NCBI GenBank assembly: GCA_964466155.1
Contig: CAYXMY010000037.1
Coordinates: 1-24,584 of the forward strand
DNA length: 24,584 nucleotides
Reading direction: 5' to 3'
Source: Caenibius sp964466155
GTDB lineage: Bacteria; Pseudomonadota; Alphaproteobacteria; Sphingomonadales; Sphingomonadaceae
The notes below the pieces were generated by a model, which made no database searches, was not told where the DNA came from, and saw only the letters and a program-made list of their open reading frames with translations. Positions 8,671 through 16,262 of this stretch are shown in pieces. Made by a program: the position numbers and the translations under genes. Numbering within the stretch: position 1 is the first letter of the stretch; each line of letters starts with the position of its first letter.

Positions 8671-8723
8671 TGCAAAAACGTATGGCTGATAGTCAATATC
8701 GTCTATTTCAATGCGTTTCTGCA
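8671..8723. promoter_or_regulatory. Inverted repeat in the LysR-wrbA divergent promoter
   Basis: TGCAAAAACG (8671-8680) and CGTTTCTGCA (8714-8723) match at 9 of 10 positions as an inverted repeat, with about 33 bp between them. A shorter dyad, ATAG-N10-CTAT, sits between the arms (8690-8707). Paired sites spread over about 50 bp are usual for LysR tetramers at divergent promoters. That this LysR protein binds here is inference. Confidence 0.45.
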
Positions 8724-8779
8724 TGAATAAACTGGTGGCTGACGGCGTTAAGCACCGGATTTCATGAAGGATACAGGCG

Positions 8780-9379
8780 ATGAGCAAGATTCTGGTTCTC
8801 TACTATTCCAGCTACGGCCACATCGAAACGATGGCGCAAGCCATTGCGGAAGGCGCGCGCGCGGCCGGGGCGGAAGTCGATATCCGCCGGGTGCCGGAAA
8901 CGGTCCCTGAAGAGGTTGCGCGTGCGAGCCATTACAAGCTCGATCAGCAGGCGCCGGTGGCGACTGTCGCTGAACTGGAAAGCTACGACGGTATCGTCGT
9001 GGGGACGGGCACCCGCTTCGGCCGCATGTCCTCGCAGATGGCGGCATTTCTCGATCAGGCGGGCGGCCTGTGGGCGCGTGGCGCGCTCAATGGCAAGGTC
9101 GGCGCGGCCTTCACTTCCACCGCTACCCAGCATGGCGGGCAGGAAACCACGCTCTTCTCGATCATCACCAATCTGTTGCATTTCGGGATGACGGTCGTCG
9201 GGCTCGACTACGGCTTCGCGGGGCAGATGCGCAACGATGAAGTGGTGGGTGGCGCGCCTTACGGTGCGACCACGATTGCCAATGGCGACGGCAGCCGCCA
9301 GCCCAGTGAAACCGAACTGGAAGGCGCGCGCTATCTCGGCCGCCGCGTCGCCGAAACGGCGAAGAAGCTGTTCGGATAA
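8780..9379 (+). CDS. wrbA: NAD(P)H:quinone oxidoreductase, WrbA family
   Basis: A 199-residue flavodoxin-like protein, the same length as E. coli WrbA. It uses FMN to reduce quinones by two electrons, avoiding semiquinone radicals. The FMN phosphate-binding loop is YYSSYGHIE (8-16). The second FMN loop is GTGTRFGRMSSQM (75-87), and the third region is STATQHGGQETT (113-124); all are hallmark WrbA segments. The C-terminal part has the family's PYGATTIANGDGSRQPSE-type segment. AAGGA lies upstream of the ATG. It is divergent from a LysR regulator, which suggests induction by quinones or redox stress. It is followed by a strong hairpin at 9389-9422. Confidence 0.95.
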   Translation: MSKILVLYYSSYGHIETMAQAIAEGARAAGAEVDIRRVPETVPEEVARASHYKLDQQAPVATVAELESYDGIVVGTGTRFGRMSSQMAAFLDQAGGLWARGALNGKVGAAFTSTATQHGGQETTLFSIITNLLHFGMTVVGLDYGFAGQMRNDEVVGGAPYGATTIANGDGSRQPSETELEGARYLGRRVAETAKKLFG

Positions 9380-9388
9380 GCCGGAAAG

Positions 9389-9422
9389 AACGGCGGCTGG
9401 AGGCAGCGAGCCAGCCGCCGTT
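9389..9422. terminator. Hairpin between convergent wrbA and regA, probably a bidirectional terminator
   Basis: AACGGCGGCTGG (9389-9400) and CCAGCCGCCGTT (9411-9422) form a perfect 12-bp stem with a 10-nt loop, placed between two convergent stop codons. On the plus strand TTCCCC follows the stem; on the minus strand TTCTTTCC follows. Both T-tracts are weak, but the position and stem strength support a shared terminator. Confidence 0.7.
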
Positions 9423-9440
9423 CCCCTGTGCCCCGCGCGT

Positions 9441-9977
9441 TTATTTCAACTGGCGTTTTTCCAGTTTCCGGGCGAGCGTGCGCCGATGCATGCCAAGGCG
9501 GCGCGCCGCTTCCGAAATGTTGAAATCGGTTTCCACCAGTGTCTGATGGATATGTTCCCATTCCAGCGTCTTGATCGACGATTGCCGCCCATCGACCGGC
9601 GCATCGGGATCGCCCGCTGCCTTGGCGAAGGCGGCTTCGATATCGTCGGTGTTGGAAGGCTTGGCGAGATAATGGGAAGCGCCGAGCTTGATTGCTTCCA
9701 CGGCGGTGGCGATGCTGGCGAAACCGGTCAGCACGACGATCTTCATATCTTCGTCCAGCGCGCGCAACGTCTGCACGCAGGTGAGACCGGACGACGCACC
9801 GCCCAGCTTCAGATCGACCACGGCATAGGCGGGCCGGTGATCTTCCAGCAGGACTAGCAGCGCATCGTGGCTGTCCGCCGTCAGCACCGCATAGCCGCGC
9901 CGTTCGAACGAGCGCGCCAGCGTGCGGGCAAAGGCGGCATCGTCTTCCACGATCACCAGCAGGCGTTCGCTGCTCAT
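9441..9977 (-). CDS. regA: Redox response regulator, RegA/PrrA/ActR family
   Basis: A 178-residue response regulator, the typical compact RegA length. The receiver domain (about 5-120) has the acidic pair in VEDD, phospho-acceptor Asp55 in VVDLKLGG, Thr84 in VLTGFAS and Lys106 in YLAKPS. A short linker leads to a Fis-type helix-turn-helix (about 140-176) ending SEAARRLGMHRRTLARKLEKRQLK, characteristic of RegA/ActR. In relatives it controls respiratory oxidases, carbon and nitrogen fixation and photosynthesis genes in response to the redox state of the electron transport chain. The start overlaps the regB stop by 4 nt (ATGA). It is the last gene of the cyo-surf1-regB-regA series and is followed by the 9389-9422 hairpin. 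Confidence 0.94.
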   Translation of the reverse strand: MSSERLLVIVEDDAAFARTLARSFERRGYAVLTADSHDALLVLLEDHRPAYAVVDLKLGGASSGLTCVQTLRALDEDMKIVVLTGFASIATAVEAIKLGASHYLAKPSNTDDIEAAFAKAAGDPDAPVDGRQSSIKTLEWEHIHQTLVETDFNISEAARRLGMHRRTLARKLEKRQLK

Positions 9978-11281
9978 TTCTTCGGCGCTCCTTCATAGGC
10001 GAGAGTGGACAAGGGCAGGACGATGCGCACCGTCGCCCCTCCGGCGAGACGATTGCTGGCTTCGACCTGCCCCCCCATCTGGCGAAGCACGTTGACCAGC
10101 AGGAACAGCCCGAGCCCCCGGCCGGATTGCCCCTTGGTCGAACGATAGGGTTGGCCGAAGCGTTCCAGCATTTCGGGTGCGAAGCCCGGCCCCCGGTCCG
10201 ATACTTCGAGTACCAGCTTCTCCTCCACGCGCGTGGCCCCGATGCCGATCCATTGGGGGGATGCCTCGGCGGCATTGTCGATCACGTTGCCGATGACCTT
10301 GCGCAGCGCGGGATCGGCAACGATGGGGGTATCGGTGCCGAACCGGTCGTTATAATCGAGCGTGACGTTGCGCCATGCTGTCCGGCAATCGCTGACGATG
10401 CCATCGAGAAACGTGCGCATCGTGGTGATTTCGGGCGCGATCCCGCGCGCTTCGCCCGCGGACATCAGGATATCGCTGACGATTGTCTTGCAGCGCTGGA
10501 CCGCCGCGTTCATGTCGGCCAGGTCTTCCTGCAATTCATGGTCGCCGGCCAATTGCGGCAGATGCCGCCAGTCGCCGATCAGCACGGAAAGCGAGGCGAG
10601 CGGAGTGCCCAGTTCGTGCGCCGCCCCCGATGCGAGCAGCCCCATGCGCACGATGTGATCGTCTTCCGCCGCGCGTTGGCGGATCGCGGCGAGTACCGCA
10701 TCGCTGTTGCGCAGATTGCGGTTCACCCGGGTGAGGAAGACAACCAGCAGCACCGCGATCATGACGAAGCAGACCAGGCTGCCTTTGAGATAGAGCGAAA
10801 GCGGATCGGCGCGATAGGCATCGGGCAGCGCCAGCGGCACCGGATCGATGGTGAGCACGATCATCGCGAACAGGGTCGCGATCAGTATCGCCCAGGACGA
10901 CGCGGGTTTGAGCAGGATCGCCCCCAGCGCCACCTGAAGCAGGAACAGCGAAGTGAAGGGGTTGGTGAGGCCGCCGGAAAAATGAAGCTGCCAGGTCAGC
11001 ACCGCCACATCGACCAGCAGCATGCTGGTAAGTTCGCTGTTGGTCACTTCCGTGCGGTGCCGCATTAGCGGCAGGCCCGCGATGTTGATTGCGGAAACCA
11101 GCGCGATGGCGGCGAGCATCGGCTCCAGCGGCAGCTTGATGCCCATGAAATTGTGCACCAGCTCGATCGTCAGCAATTGCCCGCCGACCGCCAGCCAGCG
11201 CAGCAGCATCAGCAGCCGCAGATTGCGGCCGCTGGCATCGGTTTCGGGCATGGGCGCTGGATGGGAAGCGGGCGCGGACAT
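9974..11281 (-). CDS. regB: Redox sensor histidine kinase, RegB/PrrB/ActS family
   Basis: A 435-residue kinase with about six N-terminal membrane helices (about 22-185). The conserved RegB quinone-site motif GGLTNPF is at 103-109. The H-box GAAHELGTPLASL holds phospho-acceptor His222. Cys264 in QRCKTIVSDIL lies where the redox-active cysteine of Rhodobacter RegB (Cys265) is expected. The ATPase core follows, with N box IDNAAEAS, DRGPGF and GRGLGLFL. It senses ubiquinone/redox state and phosphorylates the adjacent RegA. It begins 12 nt after the surf1 stop without a clear Shine-Dalgarno sequence and is probably translated by coupling. The order regB-regA, with no senC/SCO gene between, differs from Rhodobacter regB-senC-regA arrangements. 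Confidence 0.94.
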   Translation of the reverse strand: MSAPASHPAPMPETDASGRNLRLLMLLRWLAVGGQLLTIELVHNFMGIKLPLEPMLAAIALVSAINIAGLPLMRHRTEVTNSELTSMLLVDVAVLTWQLHFSGGLTNPFTSLFLLQVALGAILLKPASSWAILIATLFAMIVLTIDPVPLALPDAYRADPLSLYLKGSLVCFVMIAVLLVVFLTRVNRNLRNSDAVLAAIRQRAAEDDHIVRMGLLASGAAHELGTPLASLSVLIGDWRHLPQLAGDHELQEDLADMNAAVQRCKTIVSDILMSAGEARGIAPEITTMRTFLDGIVSDCRTAWRNVTLDYNDRFGTDTPIVADPALRKVIGNVIDNAAEASPQWIGIGATRVEEKLVLEVSDRGPGFAPEMLERFGQPYRSTKGQSGRGLGLFLLVNVLRQMGGQVEASNRLAGGATVRIVLPLSTLAYEGAPKK

Positions 11282-11293
11282 CGGGATGGAGGC

Positions 11294-12025
11294 TCAATCG
11301 TCGGAGGCGGGATGGCGCAAGATGTACCATGCACTCCAGCAAGCGAGCAACGCCAGTGCAAACCAGGTCAGGGCATAGACCATATGGTTGTCCGGGAACC
11401 TCACTACGGTGAGGCCGCCTACGGGATAGCCGCCGGGATTGGCGGCCTTGTCCGCATCGATGAAATAAGGGGCCGCATCTGCGATGTGGCGGGCGGCGGC
11501 GATGGCGGCCACGTCGCGCGAATACCAGCGATTGGCGGCGGGATCGTTGGCGCGCAGGAAGCCGCCGCCCGGTTCCGTGATGCGCAGCAGCCCGGTAACG
11601 GTGACGGGGCCGGGCGTATTGCCCGCGGCGCGCGTTGCCGGATCGCGCTTGTCCGGGGGCACGAAGCCGCGATTGACGAGGATGGTGAAACGGGGCGTCT
11701 GCAAGGGGGTGACGACCCAGAACCCGCTGCCGAGATCGGTGACGGCCTGCACCAGCGTTTCGCGGCTGTGCAGGAAGTGGCCGGTCGCGGTGACACGGCG
11801 GTAAGCATCGGTTGCGGCGGAAATTTCGGGCCATGTGGCTGGCCCTGGGGCGGGGGTGGGCCGGGCATGGGATCGTTCCGCAACGGCGGCGATCAGGGTA
11901 TGTTTCCATTCGCGCCGTTCCAACTGCCACACGCCCAGTGCGGCCAGCCCGGCGGCGAGAAGCAGCGCCGCCCCGGCGATAACCGCGCGGGTGCGCGGCG
12001 ATCGCGGGCGGCGCTCTTCCGTCAA
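11294..12025 (-). CDS. SURF1-family oxidase assembly protein (quinol oxidase type)
   Basis: A 243-residue SURF1 protein. It has an N-terminal transmembrane helix with the family signature LGVWQLERREWK, a periplasmic domain with YRRVTATGHF, VVTPLQT, ILVNRGFVP and the NHMVYALTWF block near the end, and a C-terminal transmembrane helix. SURF1 helps insert heme into oxidase subunit I. Paracoccus has a separate copy, Surf1q, linked to its quinol oxidase, and this operon position suggests the same. I chose TTG at 12025: it overlaps the cyoD stop as TTGA, no in-frame ATG lies between it and the first helix, and the length fits the family. The reading frame runs open far upstream inside cyoD, but that part is out of frame with cyoD and is spurious. 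Confidence 0.9.
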   Translation of the reverse strand: MTEERRPRSPRTRAVIAGAALLLAAGLAALGVWQLERREWKHTLIAAVAERSHARPTPAPGPATWPEISAATDAYRRVTATGHFLHSRETLVQAVTDLGSGFWVVTPLQTPRFTILVNRGFVPPDKRDPATRAAGNTPGPVTVTGLLRITEPGGGFLRANDPAANRWYSRDVAAIAAARHIADAAPYFIDADKAANPGGYPVGGLTVVRFPDNHMVYALTWFALALLACWSAWYILRHPASDD

Positions 12026-12390
12026 GGCAATTGGCCCATGTCTTGCGGCATGGCCGGCATCATGTTGGTGTTCAGGTGATGCATGACCCACAGGGACCCG
12101 GCGAGCATGATGACCACGACGATGATCGTGAAGACCAGCGAAGTCAGGGTCCAGCCGTCGTCGCTCTTCGGGCTCATGTGCAGGAAGTACACCATGTGCA
12201 CCACGATCTGAACCACGGCGAAGGCCACGATGAGGGCAGCGGTGGCGCCGGCGCCCAGCGGGCGGGCCATCACCAGCCAGAAGGGGATTGCGGTGAGGAT
12301 GACGGACAGGACGAAGCCGGTCACGTAATCGCGCATCGAACCGTGGGGCACGGCATCGCCGTGAGCGGAATGGTGGGGATCGTGGCTCAT
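12022..12390 (-). CDS. cyoD: Cytochrome bo3-type ubiquinol oxidase subunit IV
   Basis: A 122-residue protein with three transmembrane helices. The family pattern is clear: a His-rich N-terminus, then DYVTGFVLSVILTAIPFW, a second helix ending VHMVYFLHM, and a third rich in Val and Ile. The C-terminal tail is short and Met-rich (NTNMMPAMPQDMG). Subunit IV supports assembly of the oxidase and has no cofactors. The start codon overlaps the cyoC stop by one base (TGATG), and the stop overlaps the TTG start of surf1, so translation of the three genes is probably coupled. Confidence 0.95.
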   Translation of the reverse strand: MSHDPHHSAHGDAVPHGSMRDYVTGFVLSVILTAIPFWLVMARPLGAGATAALIVAFAVVQIVVHMVYFLHMSPKSDDGWTLTSLVFTIIVVVIMLAGSLWVMHHLNTNMMPAMPQDMGQLP

Positions 12391-13016
12391 CACAGCATTC
12401 CCATGAGATAGACGAAAGTGAAGACGCCAATCCAGATGACGTCGAGGAAGTGCCAGAACAGGCTGAGGCACATCAGGCGGCGCTTGTTGGCCTGGATCAG
12501 GCCGCGGCGGCTGATCTGCACCAGCAGCGTGATCAGCCAGATCGAGCCGAACGTCACGTGCAGGCCGTGCGTGCCGACCAGCGTGAAGAACGCCGAAAGG
12601 AACGCGCTGCGCTGCGGCGTGGCGCCTTCGTGGATCATGTGATGGAACTCGTAGAGCTCGATCCCGAGGAAGCACGCGCCGAACAGCAGCGTGATGACCA
12701 GCCAGATCCGGGTCTGGTTCAGCCGGTCCTGCTGCATCGCCAGCATGGCGAAGCCGTAAGTGATGGAGGAGAACAGCAGCATGGCCGTGTTCACCGCCAC
12801 CAGCGGCAGGTCGAACAGGTCTTTCGGGCCAGGCCCGGCGGCATAATTGTCGCCGAGCACGGCGAAGCAGGCAAACAGGATCGCGAAGATGAGACAGTCG
12901 CTCATCAGGTAGATCCAGAAGCCCAGCATCGTGCTGTGGCCTTCGGGGTGGGCGTGTTCGTCCAGATCGTAGAACTGGAGCTGATCGCCAGCGGTGTTGA
13001 GAGTTGCTGTGCTCAT
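12390..13016 (-). CDS. cyoC: Cytochrome bo3-type ubiquinol oxidase subunit III
   Basis: A 208-residue heme-copper oxidase subunit III with five predicted helices, as in E. coli CyoC. Recognisable blocks are GFWIYLMSDCLIFAILF (32-48), GIELYEFHHMI (117-127), GTHGLHVTFG (148-157) and the C-terminal LFWHFLDVIWIGVFTFVYLMG. Subunit III stabilises subunit I and sustains proton uptake. The ATG follows the cyoB stop after a single base, so it is certainly in the same transcript. Confidence 0.96.
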   Translation of the reverse strand: MSTATLNTAGDQLQFYDLDEHAHPEGHSTMLGFWIYLMSDCLIFAILFACFAVLGDNYAAGPGPKDLFDLPLVAVNTAMLLFSSITYGFAMLAMQQDRLNQTRIWLVITLLFGACFLGIELYEFHHMIHEGATPQRSAFLSAFFTLVGTHGLHVTFGSIWLITLLVQISRRGLIQANKRRLMCLSLFWHFLDVIWIGVFTFVYLMGML

Positions 13017-13017
13017 G

Positions 13018-15030
13018 TCATTGCGCTCCGGCAGCGGCCAACTGGCGGGTGCGCGCTTCTTCCGTCGCGGTCACCGTGGCGGCCGGGATGTCGAAATCGC
13101 GCTTGTAGTTGAACGTATGGGCGATGGCGCTGCCGACCAGGCCAAGGAAGCTCAGACCGGCCAGCCACCAGATGTGCCACACCAGGGCGAAACCGCAGAC
13201 CAGGCTGATTCCTGCGAGGATGATGCCCGCGCCGGTGTTGCTGGGCATGTGGATGTCGCGGAACCCGGTCAGTGGACGCTGGATGCCGTGATCCTTCATA
13301 TCCTGCCACGCATCGATATTGTGGATCACGGGCGTGAAGGCGAAGTTGTAATCCGGCGGCGGCGAACTGGTCGCCCATTCCAGAGTGCGGCCATGCCACG
13401 GATCGCCCGTTTCATCGCGCAGTTCGTTGCGTTTCCAGATGCTGACGGCAAACTGGACCAGCATGGCGCCAATGCCCGCCGCGATGATTGCGGCGCCGAT
13501 GGCGGCGATGATGAACCATATGTGCAGGCTCGGATCGTCGAACACCCGCATGCGGCGCGTCACGCCCATCAGGCCGAGGATATAGAGCGGCGTGAAGGCC
13601 ATCCAGAAGCCGACCACCCAGCACCAGAAGCTGATCTTGCCCCAGAACTCGTTCAGCTTGTAGCCGAAGGCCTTGGGCCACCAGTAGTTGATCGCCGCGA
13701 ACACGCCGAACACGACGCCGCCGATGATCACATTGTGGAAGTGGGCGATGAGGAACAGCGAGTTGTGGAGGACGAAGTCCGCCGGCGGCACGGCCAGCAG
13801 CACGCCCGTCATCCCGCCGATCACGAAAGTCAGCATGAAGGCGACGGTCCACATCATCGGCAGGTCATACCGGATGCGGCCGCGGTACATCGTGAACAGC
13901 CAGTTGAAGATCTTGGCGCCCGTCGGGATCGAGATCACCATGGTGGTGATGCCGAAGAAGCTGTTGACGCTGGCGCCCGAACCCATCGTGAAGAAGTGGT
14001 GCAGCCACACGAGATAGCTGAGGATGGTGATGCAGACGGTGGCGTAAACCATCGAGGTGTAGCCGAACAGCTTCTTGCCCGAGAAAGTCGAGGTGACTTC
14101 GGAGAAGACGCCGAACAGCGGCAGGATCAGGATGTACACTTCGGGGTGGCCCCAGATCCAGATCAGGTTCACGTACATCATCGGGCTGCCGCCGAAATCG
14201 TTCGTGAAGAAGTTGGTGCCGACGTAACGGTCGAGGCTGAGCAGCACGAGGCAGGCCGTCAGAACCGGGAAAGACGCGACGATCAGGATGTTGGAGCAGA
14301 GCGAGGTCCAGGTGAAGACAGGCATCTTCATCAGGTTCATGCCCGGCGCGCGCAGCTTGAGGATCGTCACGATCAGGTTGATGCCGGATAAGGTTGTCCC
14401 GACCCCGGCTATCTGCAGTGCCCAGATGTAGTAATCCACCCCGACATTGGGGCTATAGGCGATGCCGGAAAGCGGCGGATAGGCCAGCCAGCCGGTCTGC
14501 GCGAATTCCCCGACGAACAGCGAAACCATGGTGAGCACCGCGCCCGCCGTGGTCATCCAGAAGCTGAAGTTGTTGAGGAAGGGGAAGGACACGTCACGCG
14601 CGCCGATCTGCAACGGCACGATGTAGTTCATCAGGCCGGTGATGAACGGCATCGCCACGAAGAAGATCATGATTACGCCATGCGCGGTGAAGACCTGATC
14701 GTAGTGGTGCGCGGTCAGGTAACCTTCGGACCCGTCGAAAGCCAGGACCTGCTGCAAACGCATCATGACCGCGTCGGCAAAGCCACGCAGGAACATGATG
14801 AGGCCGAGGATCATATACATGATCCCGATGCGCTTGTGATCGACCGTGGTGAACCACTCTTTCCAGAGATAGCCCCACAGGCGGAACTTGGTCAGCAACG
14901 CCAGAAGGGCGATCCCGCCCAGCGCTACGGCAATGAAAGTGGCGATCAGGATCGGCTCGTGCAGCGGAATCGCGTCTAGCGAGAGACGGCCGAGGATCGG
15001 TCCGGTTTCAGGTATGGGATGCGGAGTCAT
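13018..15030 (-). CDS. cyoB: Cytochrome bo3-type ubiquinol oxidase subunit I
   Basis: A 670-residue catalytic subunit (E. coli CyoB is 663). Every key residue I checked sits at the E. coli number plus 11. Low-spin heme ligands are His117 and His432; the high-spin heme ligand is His430; CuB ligands are His295, His344 and His345; the cross-linked tyrosine is Tyr299. D-channel Asp146, Glu297 and K-channel Lys373 are present. The quinol-site residues Arg82, Asp86, His109 and Gln112 are all kept, which marks a quinol oxidase rather than a cytochrome c oxidase. It reduces O2 to water and pumps protons at the inner membrane. Whether the high-spin heme is O or A cannot be read from the sequence. No heme O synthase gene (cyoE/ctaB) is in this operon. 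The ATG is 17 nt after the cyoA stop. Confidence 0.98.
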   Translation of the reverse strand: MTPHPIPETGPILGRLSLDAIPLHEPILIATFIAVALGGIALLALLTKFRLWGYLWKEWFTTVDHKRIGIMYMILGLIMFLRGFADAVMMRLQQVLAFDGSEGYLTAHHYDQVFTAHGVIMIFFVAMPFITGLMNYIVPLQIGARDVSFPFLNNFSFWMTTAGAVLTMVSLFVGEFAQTGWLAYPPLSGIAYSPNVGVDYYIWALQIAGVGTTLSGINLIVTILKLRAPGMNLMKMPVFTWTSLCSNILIVASFPVLTACLVLLSLDRYVGTNFFTNDFGGSPMMYVNLIWIWGHPEVYILILPLFGVFSEVTSTFSGKKLFGYTSMVYATVCITILSYLVWLHHFFTMGSGASVNSFFGITTMVISIPTGAKIFNWLFTMYRGRIRYDLPMMWTVAFMLTFVIGGMTGVLLAVPPADFVLHNSLFLIAHFHNVIIGGVVFGVFAAINYWWPKAFGYKLNEFWGKISFWCWVVGFWMAFTPLYILGLMGVTRRMRVFDDPSLHIWFIIAAIGAAIIAAGIGAMLVQFAVSIWKRNELRDETGDPWHGRTLEWATSSPPPDYNFAFTPVIHNIDAWQDMKDHGIQRPLTGFRDIHMPSNTGAGIILAGISLVCGFALVWHIWWLAGLSFLGLVGSAIAHTFNYKRDFDIPAATVTATEEARTRQLAAAGAQ

Positions 15031-15047
15031 AAGGGTCTCGGGCGCAA

Positions 15048-16262
15048 TCAGGATGCAGGACGCGACACGGGGCCGCGGTTTTCAAACAGGGCGAGCGTCT
15101 CTCCCCTGGCCGTCTGGCCGGGGCGGCGAAGGCCGGCGCCGGTCAGCGGTTGCGGGTCGATCGGGGCAGGCCCTGCCTGAAGGTTCGGTTTTTGCGGCGT
15201 GGTGCAGACGGAGGCGACGTACCGCTTGGAAGGGAGCGTGGCAATCGGGCCGGCATTGCCCGGCTGGGCGGTGCCGCGCGCGCCGTTCTTGTCGTAAGTG
15301 ACCTGCTGCACGTTGTGGACGCCAGCCATGCCCATGCCGCCGCGCTTGTCGATGGCCATCATGTCATGCATGCACATCTTGCCGGGTTCGACGCAGAGGT
15401 TGACGACCAGATCGAACAGCCCCGGCTCGACCGCGGCAAAGCGGCGCGCGGGCTCCTTTTCGCTCGGGCGTTCGAGTTGCAGATAGGCCGCGCGGTCCAT
15501 CGAACCGCCCGTGCCCTTGGCATCGGCAACCCACTTGTCGAAATCGGCATCGGTCAGGCTCTTCACCGCAAAGCGCATGTTGGAGAAGCCTGCGCCGCTG
15601 TAGTTGGCCGAGAAGCCTTCGAATGTGCCGGTCCGGTCCAGTTCGCCGTGCAGGCGGGTTTCCATGCCGGGCATGGCGTAGATCTGGCCGGCCATCGCGG
15701 GAATATAGAACGAGTTCATCACCGACGAGGAGGAGATGCGGAACCGGATCTGGCGATTGATCGGCACGGCCAGTTCGTTCACCGTGGCGATGCCCTGTTG
15801 GGGGTAGATGAACAGCCATTTCCAGTCGAGCGCCACGACATCCACGTCGAGCGGCTTGGCCTCGGCGGCGATTTCCGCCTTGGCCTTGTTGCCTGCCAGC
15901 GGGCGATAGGGATCGAGCAGGTGAGTGGCGACCCAGGTGATGGCGCCCAGGCAGATGATAATCAGCAGCGGCGCGGCCCAGATGACCAGCTCCAACTGGG
16001 TCGAGTGATCCCAGTCCGGCTTGTACGTGGCGTCCTTGTTGCCTGCGCGATAGCGCCAGGCGAACAGCACGGTCAGCACCATCACCGGCACGATGACCAG
16101 CAGCATCAGCGCCGTCGAGATGACGATGAGATCGCCCTGCTGGCGGGCAATGTCTCCGGCAGGGTCGAGCACTACCATGTTGCAACCGGCAAGCAGCGGC
16201 AGCAGAGTAAGCATGGGCAACGGCCGGAGCCGTGCGGCGAGTCGAGAAAGTGGCGTCGGCAT
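15048..16262 (-). CDS. cyoA: Cytochrome bo3-type ubiquinol oxidase subunit II (lipoprotein)
   Basis: A 404-residue subunit II. The signal peptide ends in a lipobox LLAGC with lipidated Cys27. Two transmembrane helices (about 44-69 and 92-114) precede a periplasmic cupredoxin domain (about 138-240). The CuA ligands of cytochrome c oxidases are replaced: the loop reads FSANYSGAGFSNM (217-229), with no Cys or His, as in E. coli CyoA. The COX-arm region follows. The protein is about 90 residues longer than E. coli CyoA (315), the excess being a Gly/Pro/Gln-rich C-terminal tail after about residue 315 with one Cys in VCTTP. It is the first gene of the seven-gene minus-strand operon. The start codon has no strong Shine-Dalgarno sequence. 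Confidence 0.96.
   Translation of the reverse strand: MPTPLSRLAARLRPLPMLTLLPLLAGCNMVVLDPAGDIARQQGDLIVISTALMLLVIVPVMVLTVLFAWRYRAGNKDATYKPDWDHSTQLELVIWAAPLLIIICLGAITWVATHLLDPYRPLAGNKAKAEIAAEAKPLDVDVVALDWKWLFIYPQQGIATVNELAVPINRQIRFRISSSSVMNSFYIPAMAGQIYAMPGMETRLHGELDRTGTFEGFSANYSGAGFSNMRFAVKSLTDADFDKWVADAKGTGGSMDRAAYLQLERPSEKEPARRFAAVEPGLFDLVVNLCVEPGKMCMHDMMAIDKRGGMGMAGVHNVQQVTYDKNGARGTAQPGNAGPIATLPSKRYVASVCTTPQKPNLQAGPAPIDPQPLTGAGLRRPGQTARGETLALFENRGPVSRPAS

Noticed and set aside
8661..8696. Upstream ATG (8696) for the LysR gene
   Set aside because: It adds 12 non-conserved residues and would cover one arm of the promoter inverted repeat; the family N-terminus fits ATG 8660.
12994..14391. Plus-strand reading frame opposite cyoB
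   Set aside because: It is composed mostly of Asp, His, Arg, Glu and Ala, as expected from the complement of a membrane-protein gene, with no motif.
15048..16262. Possibility that this oxidase uses cytochrome c
   Set aside because: CyoA lacks the CuA Cys and His ligands, and CyoB keeps the quinol-site residues Arg82, Asp86, His109 and Gln112.
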